Source: JBBSJT01 sp041691015 (GTDB taxonomy: Bacteria; Chlamydiota; Chlamydiia; Chlamydiales; Parachlamydiaceae). From it: DNA of 12,698 nt. Both the position numbers and the translations under genes were made by a program. Every line of letters begins with the position of its first letter. Position 1 is the stretch's first letter. The DNA is taken from assembly GCA_041691015.1 (NCBI GenBank), contig JBEPVN010000070.1:1-12698 (forward strand), given 5' to 3'. The notes under the pieces were generated by a model. The model was given only the letters and a program-made list of their open reading frames with translations. It was not told where the DNA came from and did not search any database. Positions 6,212 to 12,698 of the stretch are shown one piece after another.

Positions 6212-8022
6212 CAGAAGTGATAGCAGAAAAAAATGATCGAACATTTGAAGGCAAAGCTTTAGCTACCGGAAAAGTTGTTAAGGCTTACGGAAACCTTCTT
6301 CAAGTAGAATTTAACGGAGCTATTTGTCAGGGTGAAGTTGCCATGGTTCAAGTTCATGGTTTAAGCCTAAAAGCAGAAGTCATCGAAATTGTTGGAAATG
6401 AAGCTAAGATCCAGGTTTTTGAAGATACAAAAGGTGTGATGCTTGGAACAAAGGTTCTTTTTACAGGGGAGCTTTTAGAGGCAGAACTTGGGCCCGGTTT
6501 GTTAACTTCAGTCTTGGATGGGCTTCAAAACCCTTTGGAAGATGTAGCCGAAGTTTCCGGTCTTTTTTTGCCAAGAGGCGTCTATCTTCCAGCTATTGAT
6601 AGAAAAAAACATTGGGAATATACTGGCGTTGCAAAAGTCGGTGATCTCAAAGCAAGAGGAGATCTTCTCGGAACGACTCTTGAGGGGCGTTTTCATCACC
6701 ATATTATGGTCCCATTTTCACTTTACGGGCGCTACAAAATCACATGGGTCATAAAAAATGGCTCTTACACAGCAGATACGGTGGTTGCAAAAGGCGTAGA
6801 TGAGAACGGACGCGAATATGCGTTTTCCATGATTCAAAAATGGCCGATAAAAAATGCACTGTCACAAGGGGAAAAAGTAAAACCAACCAAAATGATGGAA
6901 ACGGGAAGCCGCATTGTCGATACGCAGTTTCCAATCATGAAGGGTGGCGCTTTTTGTACGCCTGGGCCATTTGGAGCCGGCAAAACGGTATTGCAGCATC
7001 ATCTTTCCAAATATTCAGATGTTGATATTGTAGTCGTTGTAGCTTGCGGTGAAAGGGCTGGAGAAGTTGTGGAAGTATTAAGGGAGTTTCCTCATTTGAC
7101 AGATCCTCATACGGGAGAGTCTTTAATGGCAAGAACTGTGATCATTTGCAATACCTCCTCAATGCCTGTAGCTGCGCGTGAGTCTTCCATTTATATGGGA
7201 ATGACGATTGCCGAATACTATCGCCAAATGGGCTTGGATATCTTGCTTTTAGCAGATTCCACATCCAGATGGGCTCAAGCTTTGCGCGAGATGTCCGGTC
7301 GATTGGAAGAGATTCCTGGAGAAGAGGCTTTTCCTGCATACCTTGCATCCAGGATTTCAGAATATTACGAAAGATCCGGAGTGATCGCACTAAATGATGA
7401 TCAATACGGTTCGATTACTGTCGGCGGTGCAGTATCGCCAGCTGGCGGAAATTTTGAAGAGCCTGTGACGCAAGCAACTCTTGCAGTTGTCGGCGCTTTT
7501 TTGGGCTTATCTAGAGAGAGATCTGATTCAAGACGCTATCCTGCGATCGATCCTTTAATTTCCTGGTCAAAGTACGTTAAGGAAGTGGCAGAATTTTTAG
7601 AAAGCGAAGCGCCAGGCTGGGGACGCATGGTCAAGTTAGCAGAACGCATACTCAAGAGCGGTAATGAAATCGGCAAACGCATGGAAGTTGTTGGCGAAGA
7701 GGGAACTGCAATTGACGACATGATGATTTATCTAAAAGCTGAACTTTATGATTTTAGCTACTTGCAGCAAAATGCCTTTGATTCTGAAGATGCTTATTGC
7801 CCGTTAAAAAGACAAATACAGCTTTTTACTTTGATCAACAAAATATTTGATACGAAATTTAAATTTCATTCTCATAATAGCGCAAGGGAATATTTCCTTA
7901 ATTTACAAAACCTTATTAAAAACATGAACTTTTTGGCATTCAAAAGCGAAGAGTACCGCAAAACATTTCATAAAATTGAAGAAATGATTGAAACGGCAAA
8001 TAGAGAGGGTCAGATTTTATGA
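6208..8022 (+). CDS. atpA: V-type ATP synthase catalytic subunit A
   Basis: Subunit A carries the catalytic nucleotide sites of the A3B3 head. The 604-residue length is normal for the family. In order, it shows an N-terminal beta-barrel domain (about 15-85, GKVVKAYGNLLQVEF), the A-specific non-homologous insertion (about 115-200), and the nucleotide-binding domain. The Walker A loop is GPFGAGKT (253-260), the catalytic glutamate lies in GERAGE (281-286), the Walker B strand is DILLLAD (344-350), and STSRWAQALREMSGRLEEIPGEE follows. A helical C-terminal domain ends the protein. GERAGE replaces the GERGNE form of Enterococcus and matches what I recall of chlamydial AtpA. The start is fixed by the ATGA overlap and a strong GCAGGAGGAAG ribosome-binding site (6194-6204). 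The next overlap, with atpB, is also ATGA (8019-8022). Confidence 0.98.
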   Translation: MTEVIAEKNDRTFEGKALATGKVVKAYGNLLQVEFNGAICQGEVAMVQVHGLSLKAEVIEIVGNEAKIQVFEDTKGVMLGTKVLFTGELLEAELGPGLLTSVLDGLQNPLEDVAEVSGLFLPRGVYLPAIDRKKHWEYTGVAKVGDLKARGDLLGTTLEGRFHHHIMVPFSLYGRYKITWVIKNGSYTADTVVAKGVDENGREYAFSMIQKWPIKNALSQGEKVKPTKMMETGSRIVDTQFPIMKGGAFCTPGPFGAGKTVLQHHLSKYSDVDIVVVVACGERAGEVVEVLREFPHLTDPHTGESLMARTVIICNTSSMPVAARESSIYMGMTIAEYYRQMGLDILLLADSTSRWAQALREMSGRLEEIPGEEAFPAYLASRISEYYERSGVIALNDDQYGSITVGGAVSPAGGNFEEPVTQATLAVVGAFLGLSRERSDSRRYPAIDPLISWSKYVKEVAEFLESEAPGWGRMVKLAERILKSGNEIGKRMEVVGEEGTAIDDMMIYLKAELYDFSYLQQNAFDSEDAYCPLKRQIQLFTLINKIFDTKFKFHSHNSAREYFLNLQNLIKNMNFLAFKSEEYRKTFHKIEEMIETANREGQIL

Positions 8023-9329
8023 AAATGGTTTATGACAGAATCAATAATATGCGCGGCAATCTGATTACTGTGACTGCAGAAAACGCATCACTTGGCGAAC
8101 TTGCAAGAATCGATATGCAAAACGGCAGACATGTTTATGCATCAGTGCTAAGTGTAGACGGAGACCAAGTGACTCTTCAAGTTTTCCAAAGCACAAGAGG
8201 CATTTCGACGGCAGACAAAGTCACTTTTTTGAATCGCGAAATGCAGGCAGTCTATGGAGAATCATTGCTAGGGCGACGTTTAAACGGCGCCGGAAATCCC
8301 ATAGATTCAGGTCCAAATATCGTGGGTACCCAAATTAATATAGGAACGCCTTCCTTCAATCCGGTCAAAAGGATTATTCCCCGTGAAATGGTGAGAACAA
8401 ATATTCCTATGATCGACGTGTTCAACTGTCTTGTCAAATCGCAGAAAATTCCGATTTTTTCAGTTCCAGGAGAGCCTTATAACCAACTTTTAATGCGGAT
8501 TGCCAATCAGACGGACGCAGATATTGTGATTATCGGAGGGATGGGTTTGACTTTTAAGGAATACCAAGCTTTTATCGATAATGCTGAAGAATCGGGGTCC
8601 ATGAACAAAACTGTGATGTTTATTCATAGGGCAACAGATCCGACTGTGGAGTGCCTGCTTGTTCCGGATATGGCTTTAGCTGTTGCTGAAAAATTTGCGA
8701 TGCAAGATCTCGACGTGCTTGTCCTTTTGACAGATATGACAGCTTTTGCAGATGCAATTAAAGAAATTGCTATAACAATGGACCAAGTACCATCTAATCG
8801 AGGATATCCGGGATCGCTTTATTCTGATCTTGCTTCCCGTTATGAAAAGGCGGTTCAAATTGATGGGAGCGGCTCCATAACAATTATTGGCGTAACGACA
8901 ATGCCTGGCGATGATGTAACCCATCCGATACCGGACAATACCGGCTATATTACGGAAGGACAGTTTTATTTGCATAACCATCAGATTGATCCATTCGGGT
9001 CTCTATCTCGGCTTAAGCAGCTTGTGATTGGAAAAGTGACCCGTGAAGATCATGGGGATCTTGCAAATGCAATGATACGCCTTTATGCGGAATCAAAAAA
9101 AGCTCGCGAAAGACAAAGCATGGGATTTAAGCTATCCAGTTGGGATGAACAGCTCTTGGCTTATTCTCATCTATTTGAAGAGCGCATGATGAGCCTTGAT
9201 GTAAATTTATCCGTCGAAGATGCCCTGGATTTGGGATGGAAGACGTTGTCTGAATGTTTTAAAAAAGATCAGGTCGGAATTAAAAAAACATTTGCGGATA
9301 AATATTGGATTGAAAATGGCAGAAATTAA
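8019..9329 (+). CDS. atpB: V-type ATP synthase regulatory subunit B
   Basis: Subunit B is the non-catalytic partner of AtpA in the head. The 436-residue protein resembles chlamydial AtpB throughout, for example GNLITV (13-18), NPVKRIIPREMVRTNIPMID (114-133) and the DMTAFADAIKEIAITMDQVP stretch. As usual for B subunits, the P-loop is degenerate: SVPGEPYN (148-155) has no GKT, so the site does not hydrolyse ATP. The conserved LSRL (329-332) holds Arg331, the likely arginine finger that reaches into the catalytic site of A. The start at 8019 (ATGA overlap with atpA) has GAGAGGG about 9 nt upstream. A second in-frame ATG at 8025 is possible but would sit too far from it. The C terminus overlaps atpD by 14 bp. 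Confidence 0.97.
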   Translation: MKMVYDRINNMRGNLITVTAENASLGELARIDMQNGRHVYASVLSVDGDQVTLQVFQSTRGISTADKVTFLNREMQAVYGESLLGRRLNGAGNPIDSGPNIVGTQINIGTPSFNPVKRIIPREMVRTNIPMIDVFNCLVKSQKIPIFSVPGEPYNQLLMRIANQTDADIVIIGGMGLTFKEYQAFIDNAEESGSMNKTVMFIHRATDPTVECLLVPDMALAVAEKFAMQDLDVLVLLTDMTAFADAIKEIAITMDQVPSNRGYPGSLYSDLASRYEKAVQIDGSGSITIIGVTTMPGDDVTHPIPDNTGYITEGQFYLHNHQIDPFGSLSRLKQLVIGKVTREDHGDLANAMIRLYAESKKARERQSMGFKLSSWDEQLLAYSHLFEERMMSLDVNLSVEDALDLGWKTLSECFKKDQVGIKKTFADKYWIENGRN

Positions 9330-9948
9330 GCTGACAAAAAATGAACTCCGGTCCCAACAGACAAAGCTTTCCCAATTGGAAAAGTATTTGCCGACTTTAC
9401 AATTAAAAAAAGCGATGCTTCAAATTGAAGTCAATGATGCGCGCATTGAAATAGTAAAGTTGGAGGAAGATTATGAAAGACTTTATGGCGAGATGAAAAA
9501 TTATGCCGCGCTTCTTACAGAAAATATTTCGATTGACTTGAGAAACGCTGCAAAAGTGATTGAAGTTAAAAAGCATTATGAAAATATCGCCGGGGTGGAA
9601 GTTCCCTATTTTGAAGGCATTTTTTTTGAAGATTTTCATTACGATCTTATAGATACTCCTGCTTGGATTGACGGGGTTGTTTTGGGCTTAAGGGATTTGG
9701 CTGTTGCAAATGCCAAAATAACAGTGGCCCGTGAAAAGAAAGCTGCTTTAGACAAGGAATTAAGAGAAGTTTCCATCCGTGTTAACCTTTTTGAAAAAAT
9801 CTTAATTCCAAGGGGCCTTCGCAACATAAAAAAAATCAAAGTGTTTTTGGGGGATCAGCAACTTGCGGCAGTTTCGCAAGCTAAAGTTGCTAAAACAAAA
9901 ATTGAAGCGCATAAATTAGCTTTAAAAAAGACAAGGGAGGAGGTTTAA
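9316..9948 (+). CDS. atpD: V-type ATP synthase subunit D (central shaft)
   Basis: Subunit D is the coiled-coil shaft that turns inside the A3B3 head and links it to the rotor ring. The 210-residue protein starts with MAEIKLTKNELRSQQTKL and has a long N-terminal helix containing QLEKYLPTLQLKKAMLQIEV (16-35). A middle region with YENIAGVEVP follows, and then a long C-terminal helix containing ELREVSIRVNLFEKILIP. All three are family signatures. A longer frame opens at 9220 inside atpB, but its first 32 residues show no family similarity, so I chose ATG at 9316. This gives a 14-bp overlap with atpB and only a weak ribosome-binding site (GGA at about 9309), so the gene probably depends on coupling. 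The partner subunit F gene is not next to it. Confidence 0.95.
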   Translation: MAEIKLTKNELRSQQTKLSQLEKYLPTLQLKKAMLQIEVNDARIEIVKLEEDYERLYGEMKNYAALLTENISIDLRNAAKVIEVKKHYENIAGVEVPYFEGIFFEDFHYDLIDTPAWIDGVVLGLRDLAVANAKITVAREKKAALDKELREVSIRVNLFEKILIPRGLRNIKKIKVFLGDQQLAAVSQAKVAKTKIEAHKLALKKTREEV

Positions 9949-9949
9949 A

Positions 9950-11875
9950 ATGCGCATCGATGTGAAAAAATTTTTGTTTGGCGGTCCGGCTTCTGAAAAA
10001 GAACTTTTCTTTAAAAAGGCTCAAGAGCTTGGCGCAATTCATTTCATTAATATGGAAAATTCTCTTTTCAAAGAAATCCCGCACGATGTCAGCAATATAG
10101 CACAAAGCATAAAAATTTTGCTTAGTCTGCCTACCATGCCACAAGAAGATGCGGATGAAAATTATTTTGCTGCAGACGAGCTTGCAAACAAGATCAATGT
10201 GTTGCATTTCAATTTGGAAAAACTGACAGAAGAGCTACGCGTCCTTAAACTTGAGATTGAAAGGGTCCGAATTTATGGTAGTTTTTCAAAAGATGATATT
10301 GCTTATATAGAAAATACAGGCCACCGCAAAATTCAATTTTTTTATGCAAAACAGGGCTATTCACAAAATCCGGATCTACCGGACGGTCTTATTTTTATCG
10401 CAAGCGATCATAATCTCGATTTTTTTATAGCGATTAATCGCGAAAGGCAAAATTATGAGCATATGGTCGAGATGCAAATTGAGGAACCTCTTAATGTATT
10501 ACTCCAAAAAGAGCAGGATTATATAAATGAATTTAGCAGCAATGAAAAAAGTCTAAATAAATATTCCAAATATAATACGTATTTACATCATGCTCTTATT
10601 AATAAATTAAATGATTATCATTTGGAAGCTGCAAACTTATCTGCCCAAATGGAGATGAATGGAGACCTTTATTTCACGGAAGGATTTGTTCCTATCGATA
10701 AAATTTTTGAAATGCAGAAACTAGCTTCTGAAATGAATGTTTATGTCGAAGAAATTGCGATAGAAGATGAAGACGTCATCCCCACATATTTAAAAAACGA
10801 AGGCGTTCATAGAATTGGTGAAGATCTTGTAGACATTTACGATACCCCGTCCCACACAGATAAAGATCCTTCCATCTGGGTCTTGTTTGCTTTTGCCGTA
10901 TTTTTCTCCATGATTATTGGAGATGCAGGCTATGGACTTGTTTTTTTAGCGGCCGCACTTTATATCCGTTACAAAACAGGCTCGTTAAGTGGTCTTAAAA
11001 AGCGCGTTTGGAATTTATTTTTCATGCTTTCATTAGCTTGTATTTTTTGGGGAACCATGACTCATTCATTTTTTGGAATAGAAATGAGTGTAAATAGCAA
11101 ATTTCACAAAATTTCTCTTTTAAATTATCTTGCCGAGAAAAAAGCGAACTATTATTTGGTTAATAAAGGTGAGACATATGCTAACTGGATCAAGGAATAC
11201 CCTGAAGTCAAGCAAGCTACTACCGGAGAAGATGTATTAAAATATGGCGTCAAAGTCAAAAAAGGTGAAGAAAAACATGAAATTGCCAATAAATTAAACG
11301 ATGGCATTATGTTGGAAATAGCACTTTTAGTTGGCATTATCCATGTGACGCTTTCTTTTATACGCTATCTTGACCGCAATTTAACAGGAATTGGCTGGAT
11401 CCTGTTTATGTGGGGTTGTTATTTTTATTTTCCTCAATATCTCAAAACAATTTCGATGACCAATTATATTTTTGGAATTAGTGTTCAGGAGGCTGCAAAA
11501 GGCGGTTTAATTTTGATCTATAGCGGTCTTGGATTAGCTTTCTTTTTTGCGATTTTAAAAAATAAGTTATTTGGGCTTTTGGAAGTCATGAATGTGATTC
11601 AGGTTTTTGGCGATATTTTGTCGTACCTTCGTCTTTATGCGCTAGGATTAGCAGGAGCTATCGTCATGGCGACCATTAATGATTTTGCCTGGTCGATGAA
11701 TTTTGTTTTCGGGGGATTGCTTTTTGTTGTCGGGCATTTGATAAATATGGCGCTTGGCATCATGGGCGGAGTAATCCATGGTTTACGTTTAAATTTTATA
11801 GAATGGTATCATTACAGTTTTGAAGGCGGCGGTAAAAAATTTAACCCCCTTCGCAAAGAATCAATTAAGGAGTAA
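9950..11875 (+). CDS. atpI: V-type ATP synthase subunit I (membrane subunit a)
   Basis: AtpI holds the two half-channels through which ions reach the rotor and anchors the peripheral stalk. The 641-residue protein has a cytosolic N-terminal half (about 1-300, helical with some beta) and a membrane C-terminal half. Membrane segments lie around 308-325, 328-345, 353-375, 450-472, 480-496 and 515-535, and several more follow to about 615. A long polar loop (about 376-446) separates the third and fourth segments. Arg561, in SYLRLYALGLAG, is the essential arginine next to the rotor site (Arg735 in yeast Vph1). Arg613 in HGLRLNFIEWYHYSFEGGG is also conserved. The start has AGGAGG (9938-9943) and lies 1 nt after the atpD stop. 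The length is normal for the chlamydial family. Confidence 0.96.
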   Translation: MRIDVKKFLFGGPASEKELFFKKAQELGAIHFINMENSLFKEIPHDVSNIAQSIKILLSLPTMPQEDADENYFAADELANKINVLHFNLEKLTEELRVLKLEIERVRIYGSFSKDDIAYIENTGHRKIQFFYAKQGYSQNPDLPDGLIFIASDHNLDFFIAINRERQNYEHMVEMQIEEPLNVLLQKEQDYINEFSSNEKSLNKYSKYNTYLHHALINKLNDYHLEAANLSAQMEMNGDLYFTEGFVPIDKIFEMQKLASEMNVYVEEIAIEDEDVIPTYLKNEGVHRIGEDLVDIYDTPSHTDKDPSIWVLFAFAVFFSMIIGDAGYGLVFLAAALYIRYKTGSLSGLKKRVWNLFFMLSLACIFWGTMTHSFFGIEMSVNSKFHKISLLNYLAEKKANYYLVNKGETYANWIKEYPEVKQATTGEDVLKYGVKVKKGEEKHEIANKLNDGIMLEIALLVGIIHVTLSFIRYLDRNLTGIGWILFMWGCYFYFPQYLKTISMTNYIFGISVQEAAKGGLILIYSGLGLAFFFAILKNKLFGLLEVMNVIQVFGDILSYLRLYALGLAGAIVMATINDFAWSMNFVFGGLLFVVGHLINMALGIMGGVIHGLRLNFIEWYHYSFEGGGKKFNPLRKESIKE

Positions 11876-11879
11876 TCAG

Positions 11880-12302
11880 ATGAATTTTGATATGATAGGA
11901 CCTGCAATTTCTTTAGGACTTGCATGTATTGGAAGCGCAATCGGTTTGTATATTGCAGGGTCAGCCTCACATGCTGCTATGGCACGAGTTGACGAAGGCC
12001 ACGGTAAATTTATCGGGATGAGCGCAGCACCATCCTCACAAATTATTTATGGGTTTCTTTTGATGCTTTTAATGAGTAACGCAATCAAAGAAGGAACTCT
12101 ATCGCCTATGTCCGCAATTGGGATCGGAACGTTTTCAGGTCTTGCAATTTGCCTTTCAGCAATATTTCAAGGAATGGCGTGTGCAACAGGTATTCAGGCA
12201 TCTGCAAAAAAACCTGCGGTTTTTGGTAAGTGCTTTGCAGCAATTGGGTTGATCGAGTCAGCTGCTTTGTTCGCTTTCGTTTTTGCTCTTCTTATCCTCT
12301 AA
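11880..12302 (+). CDS. atpK: V-type ATP synthase subunit K (rotor ring, proteolipid)
   Basis: AtpK makes the membrane rotor ring that carries the coupling ion. The 140-residue protein is two fused hairpins, with four membrane segments at about 5-27, 52-70, 77-103 and 115-139. The ion-carrying Glu126 is in GLIESAALFAF in the fourth segment. The first hairpin has no equivalent acid, as usual for V-type K subunits. A gap-free comparison with E. hirae NtpK in the second hairpin also aligns IFQGMACATGIQ with its IAQGKVAAAGIQ. A longer in-frame opening at 11820 lies inside atpI and is not family-like. ATG at 11880 has AAGGAG (11867-11872) 7 nt upstream. It is the last gene of the operon and is followed by a terminator. 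Confidence 0.96.
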   Translation: MNFDMIGPAISLGLACIGSAIGLYIAGSASHAAMARVDEGHGKFIGMSAAPSSQIIYGFLLMLLMSNAIKEGTLSPMSAIGIGTFSGLAICLSAIFQGMACATGIQASAKKPAVFGKCFAAIGLIESAALFAFVFALLIL

Positions 12303-12347
12303 AAAAAAACTCTCTTTTAAGATTGCATAAATCTTAAAAGAGAGTTT
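12301..12347. terminator. bidirectional terminator after atpK
   Basis: A perfect 17-bp stem pairs 12307-12323 with 12331-12347 around a 7-nt loop. It begins just after the atpK stop codon. Plus-strand transcripts end in only a short T run (TTTAGT). On the minus strand the stem is followed by a run of T, the complement of the A tract at 12301-12309. It therefore reads as a strong terminator for the minus-strand gene on the right, and as a stem-loop end for the ATPase operon. Confidence 0.85.
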
Positions 12348-12473
12348 AGTAAAAAGCATGTAACCACATACTTTTACCGCTTCTAAGGCAATAAATCCAT
12401 AAAAAAAAAACATATAAAATGTCTGAACTATACACAGTGTACTAGATCAGCCTATATATACCACTTTTAAGCC
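12348..12473. other. intergenic stretch without recognisable feature
   Basis: This AT-rich interval lies between two convergent genes. It contains an A run (about 12401-12410) and a short palindrome TACACAGTGTA (12431-12441). I see no gene, RNA or clear regulatory site in it. Confidence 0.5.
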
Positions 12474-12698
12474 TTATTCACTCATAGAAGCTGGTTCTAC
12501 ATGAATAATTTGAATTAGACCGATAGTTTCATTTTGTGCTACTTCTATTGTTTCTGGTTCAACAACAGGAGCTTCCTGTAGAACTTCTTCTTCGATAACT
12601 ACTGTAACAGTTTCATCAACAGGAGCTTCCGGAGTAGATTCAGCAACAGGAGCTTCCGGAGTAGATTCAGCAACAGGAGCTTCCGGAGTAGATTCAGC
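12474..12698 (-). CDS. C-terminal fragment of a repeat protein (nine-residue AESTPEAPV repeats)
   Basis: The minus strand is open from the window edge to a TAA at 12474-12476, giving the last 74 residues of a protein whose start lies outside. It opens with three identical copies of AESTPEAPV. An acidic stretch (DETVTVVIEEEV) follows, then a degenerate copy (QEAPVVEPE) and the end IGLIQIIHVEPASMSE. The composition is rich in Ala, Pro, Glu, Thr and Val, low in aromatic residues and without Cys, which points to an extended or disordered surface-exposed or linker region. I do not recognise the family. Reading-frame continuity, repeat conservation and the terminator on the same side support a real gene. 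The missing N terminus prevents any statement about signal peptide or domain. Confidence 0.8.
   Translation of the reverse strand, partial: AESTPEAPVAESTPEAPVAESTPEAPVDETVTVVIEEEVLQEAPVVEPETIEVAQNETIGLIQIIHVEPASMSE
12618..12698 (-). repeat. three identical 27-bp tandem repeats inside the partial gene
   Basis: Units at 12618-12644, 12645-12671 and 12672-12698 are identical in DNA. Each unit encodes AESTPEAPV and keeps the frame. The array runs out of the window, so the copy number is unknown. Identity at synonymous positions suggests recent expansion or homogenisation by slippage or recombination. Confidence 0.9.

Noticed and set aside
6955..6984. Ala in the AtpA P-loop (GPFGAGKT) as an unusual substitution
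   Set aside because: As far as I recall, this form is common in bacterial V-type A subunits, including chlamydial and enterococcal ones, so it is not an anomaly.
9220..9315. Upstream start for AtpD inside atpB
   Set aside because: The 32 added residues are an out-of-frame reading of atpB, and AtpD homologs begin near MAEIKLTKN.
11820..11879. Upstream start for AtpK inside atpI
   Set aside because: The 20 added residues are charged and read from atpI. The ribosome-binding site and family length both point to ATG at 11880.
12431..12441. Palindrome TACACAGTGTA resembling the tip of the large palindrome (TACAC-GGA-GTGTA)
   Set aside because: The similarity covers only the short stem, and none of the flanking arm sequence is shared, so chance is the better explanation.
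12618..12698. CRISPR array
   Set aside because: The 27-bp units are directly adjacent with no spacers, keep the reading frame and encode a repeated peptide.

Overview
The window most likely comes from a chlamydia-like bacterium (phylum Chlamydiota, probably an amoeba-associated or environmental lineage rather than Chlamydia itself). The DNA is AT-rich. Its core is a seven-gene V-type (A/V) ATPase operon whose proteins resemble the chlamydial set closely, in the chlamydial order atpE - DUF2764 gene - atpA - atpB - atpD - atpI - atpK. A TalB-type transaldolase gene lies close by, as tal does in Chlamydia. The genes in between are not the ones I recall from Chlamydia, which is why I favour an environmental relative. 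This assignment rests on remembered family sequences, not on a database search.

Layout. Positions 62-1413 (minus strand) hold a two-gene unit, a small zinc-ribbon protein followed by transaldolase, joined by an ATGA overlap. Divergent from it is a 607-residue helical protein (1539-3362, plus) that I do not recognise. Its stop codon is at the edge of a roughly 290-bp imperfect palindrome (3362-3650) flanked by TTA/TTA. This looks like a MITE-type insertion between two convergent genes. Next come two minus-strand genes for exported proteins: an 82-residue protein with a signal peptide, a membrane segment and a histidine-rich tail (3689-3937), and a 177-residue protein (4067-4600). A divergent promoter region (about 4601-4769) separates them from the ATPase operon (4770-12302, plus). 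The operon ends at a strong stem-loop that reads as a terminator in both directions. The last 225 bp hold the 3' end of a minus-strand gene whose protein carries nine-residue tandem repeats and has no upstream end in this window.

How the genes work together. AtpA and AtpB form the catalytic head, AtpD the central shaft, AtpE the peripheral stalk, and AtpI with AtpK the membrane ion path and rotor ring. No genes for the usual C/d, F or G subunits are present. The DUF2764 gene sits where a stalk gene would be expected. AtpK keeps the full set of side chains that bind Na+ in the Enterococcus hirae ring, so the enzyme may be Na+-coupled. Six of the seven genes overlap or nearly abut, which suggests translational coupling. 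Transaldolase belongs to the non-oxidative pentose phosphate pathway and appears to be regulated separately.

The ATPase operon is well known in chlamydiae. The parts that look least described are the palindromic element, the 607-residue orphan, the His-tailed small protein and the repeat protein at the right edge. I saw no defence system, prophage, CRISPR array, tRNA or rRNA.
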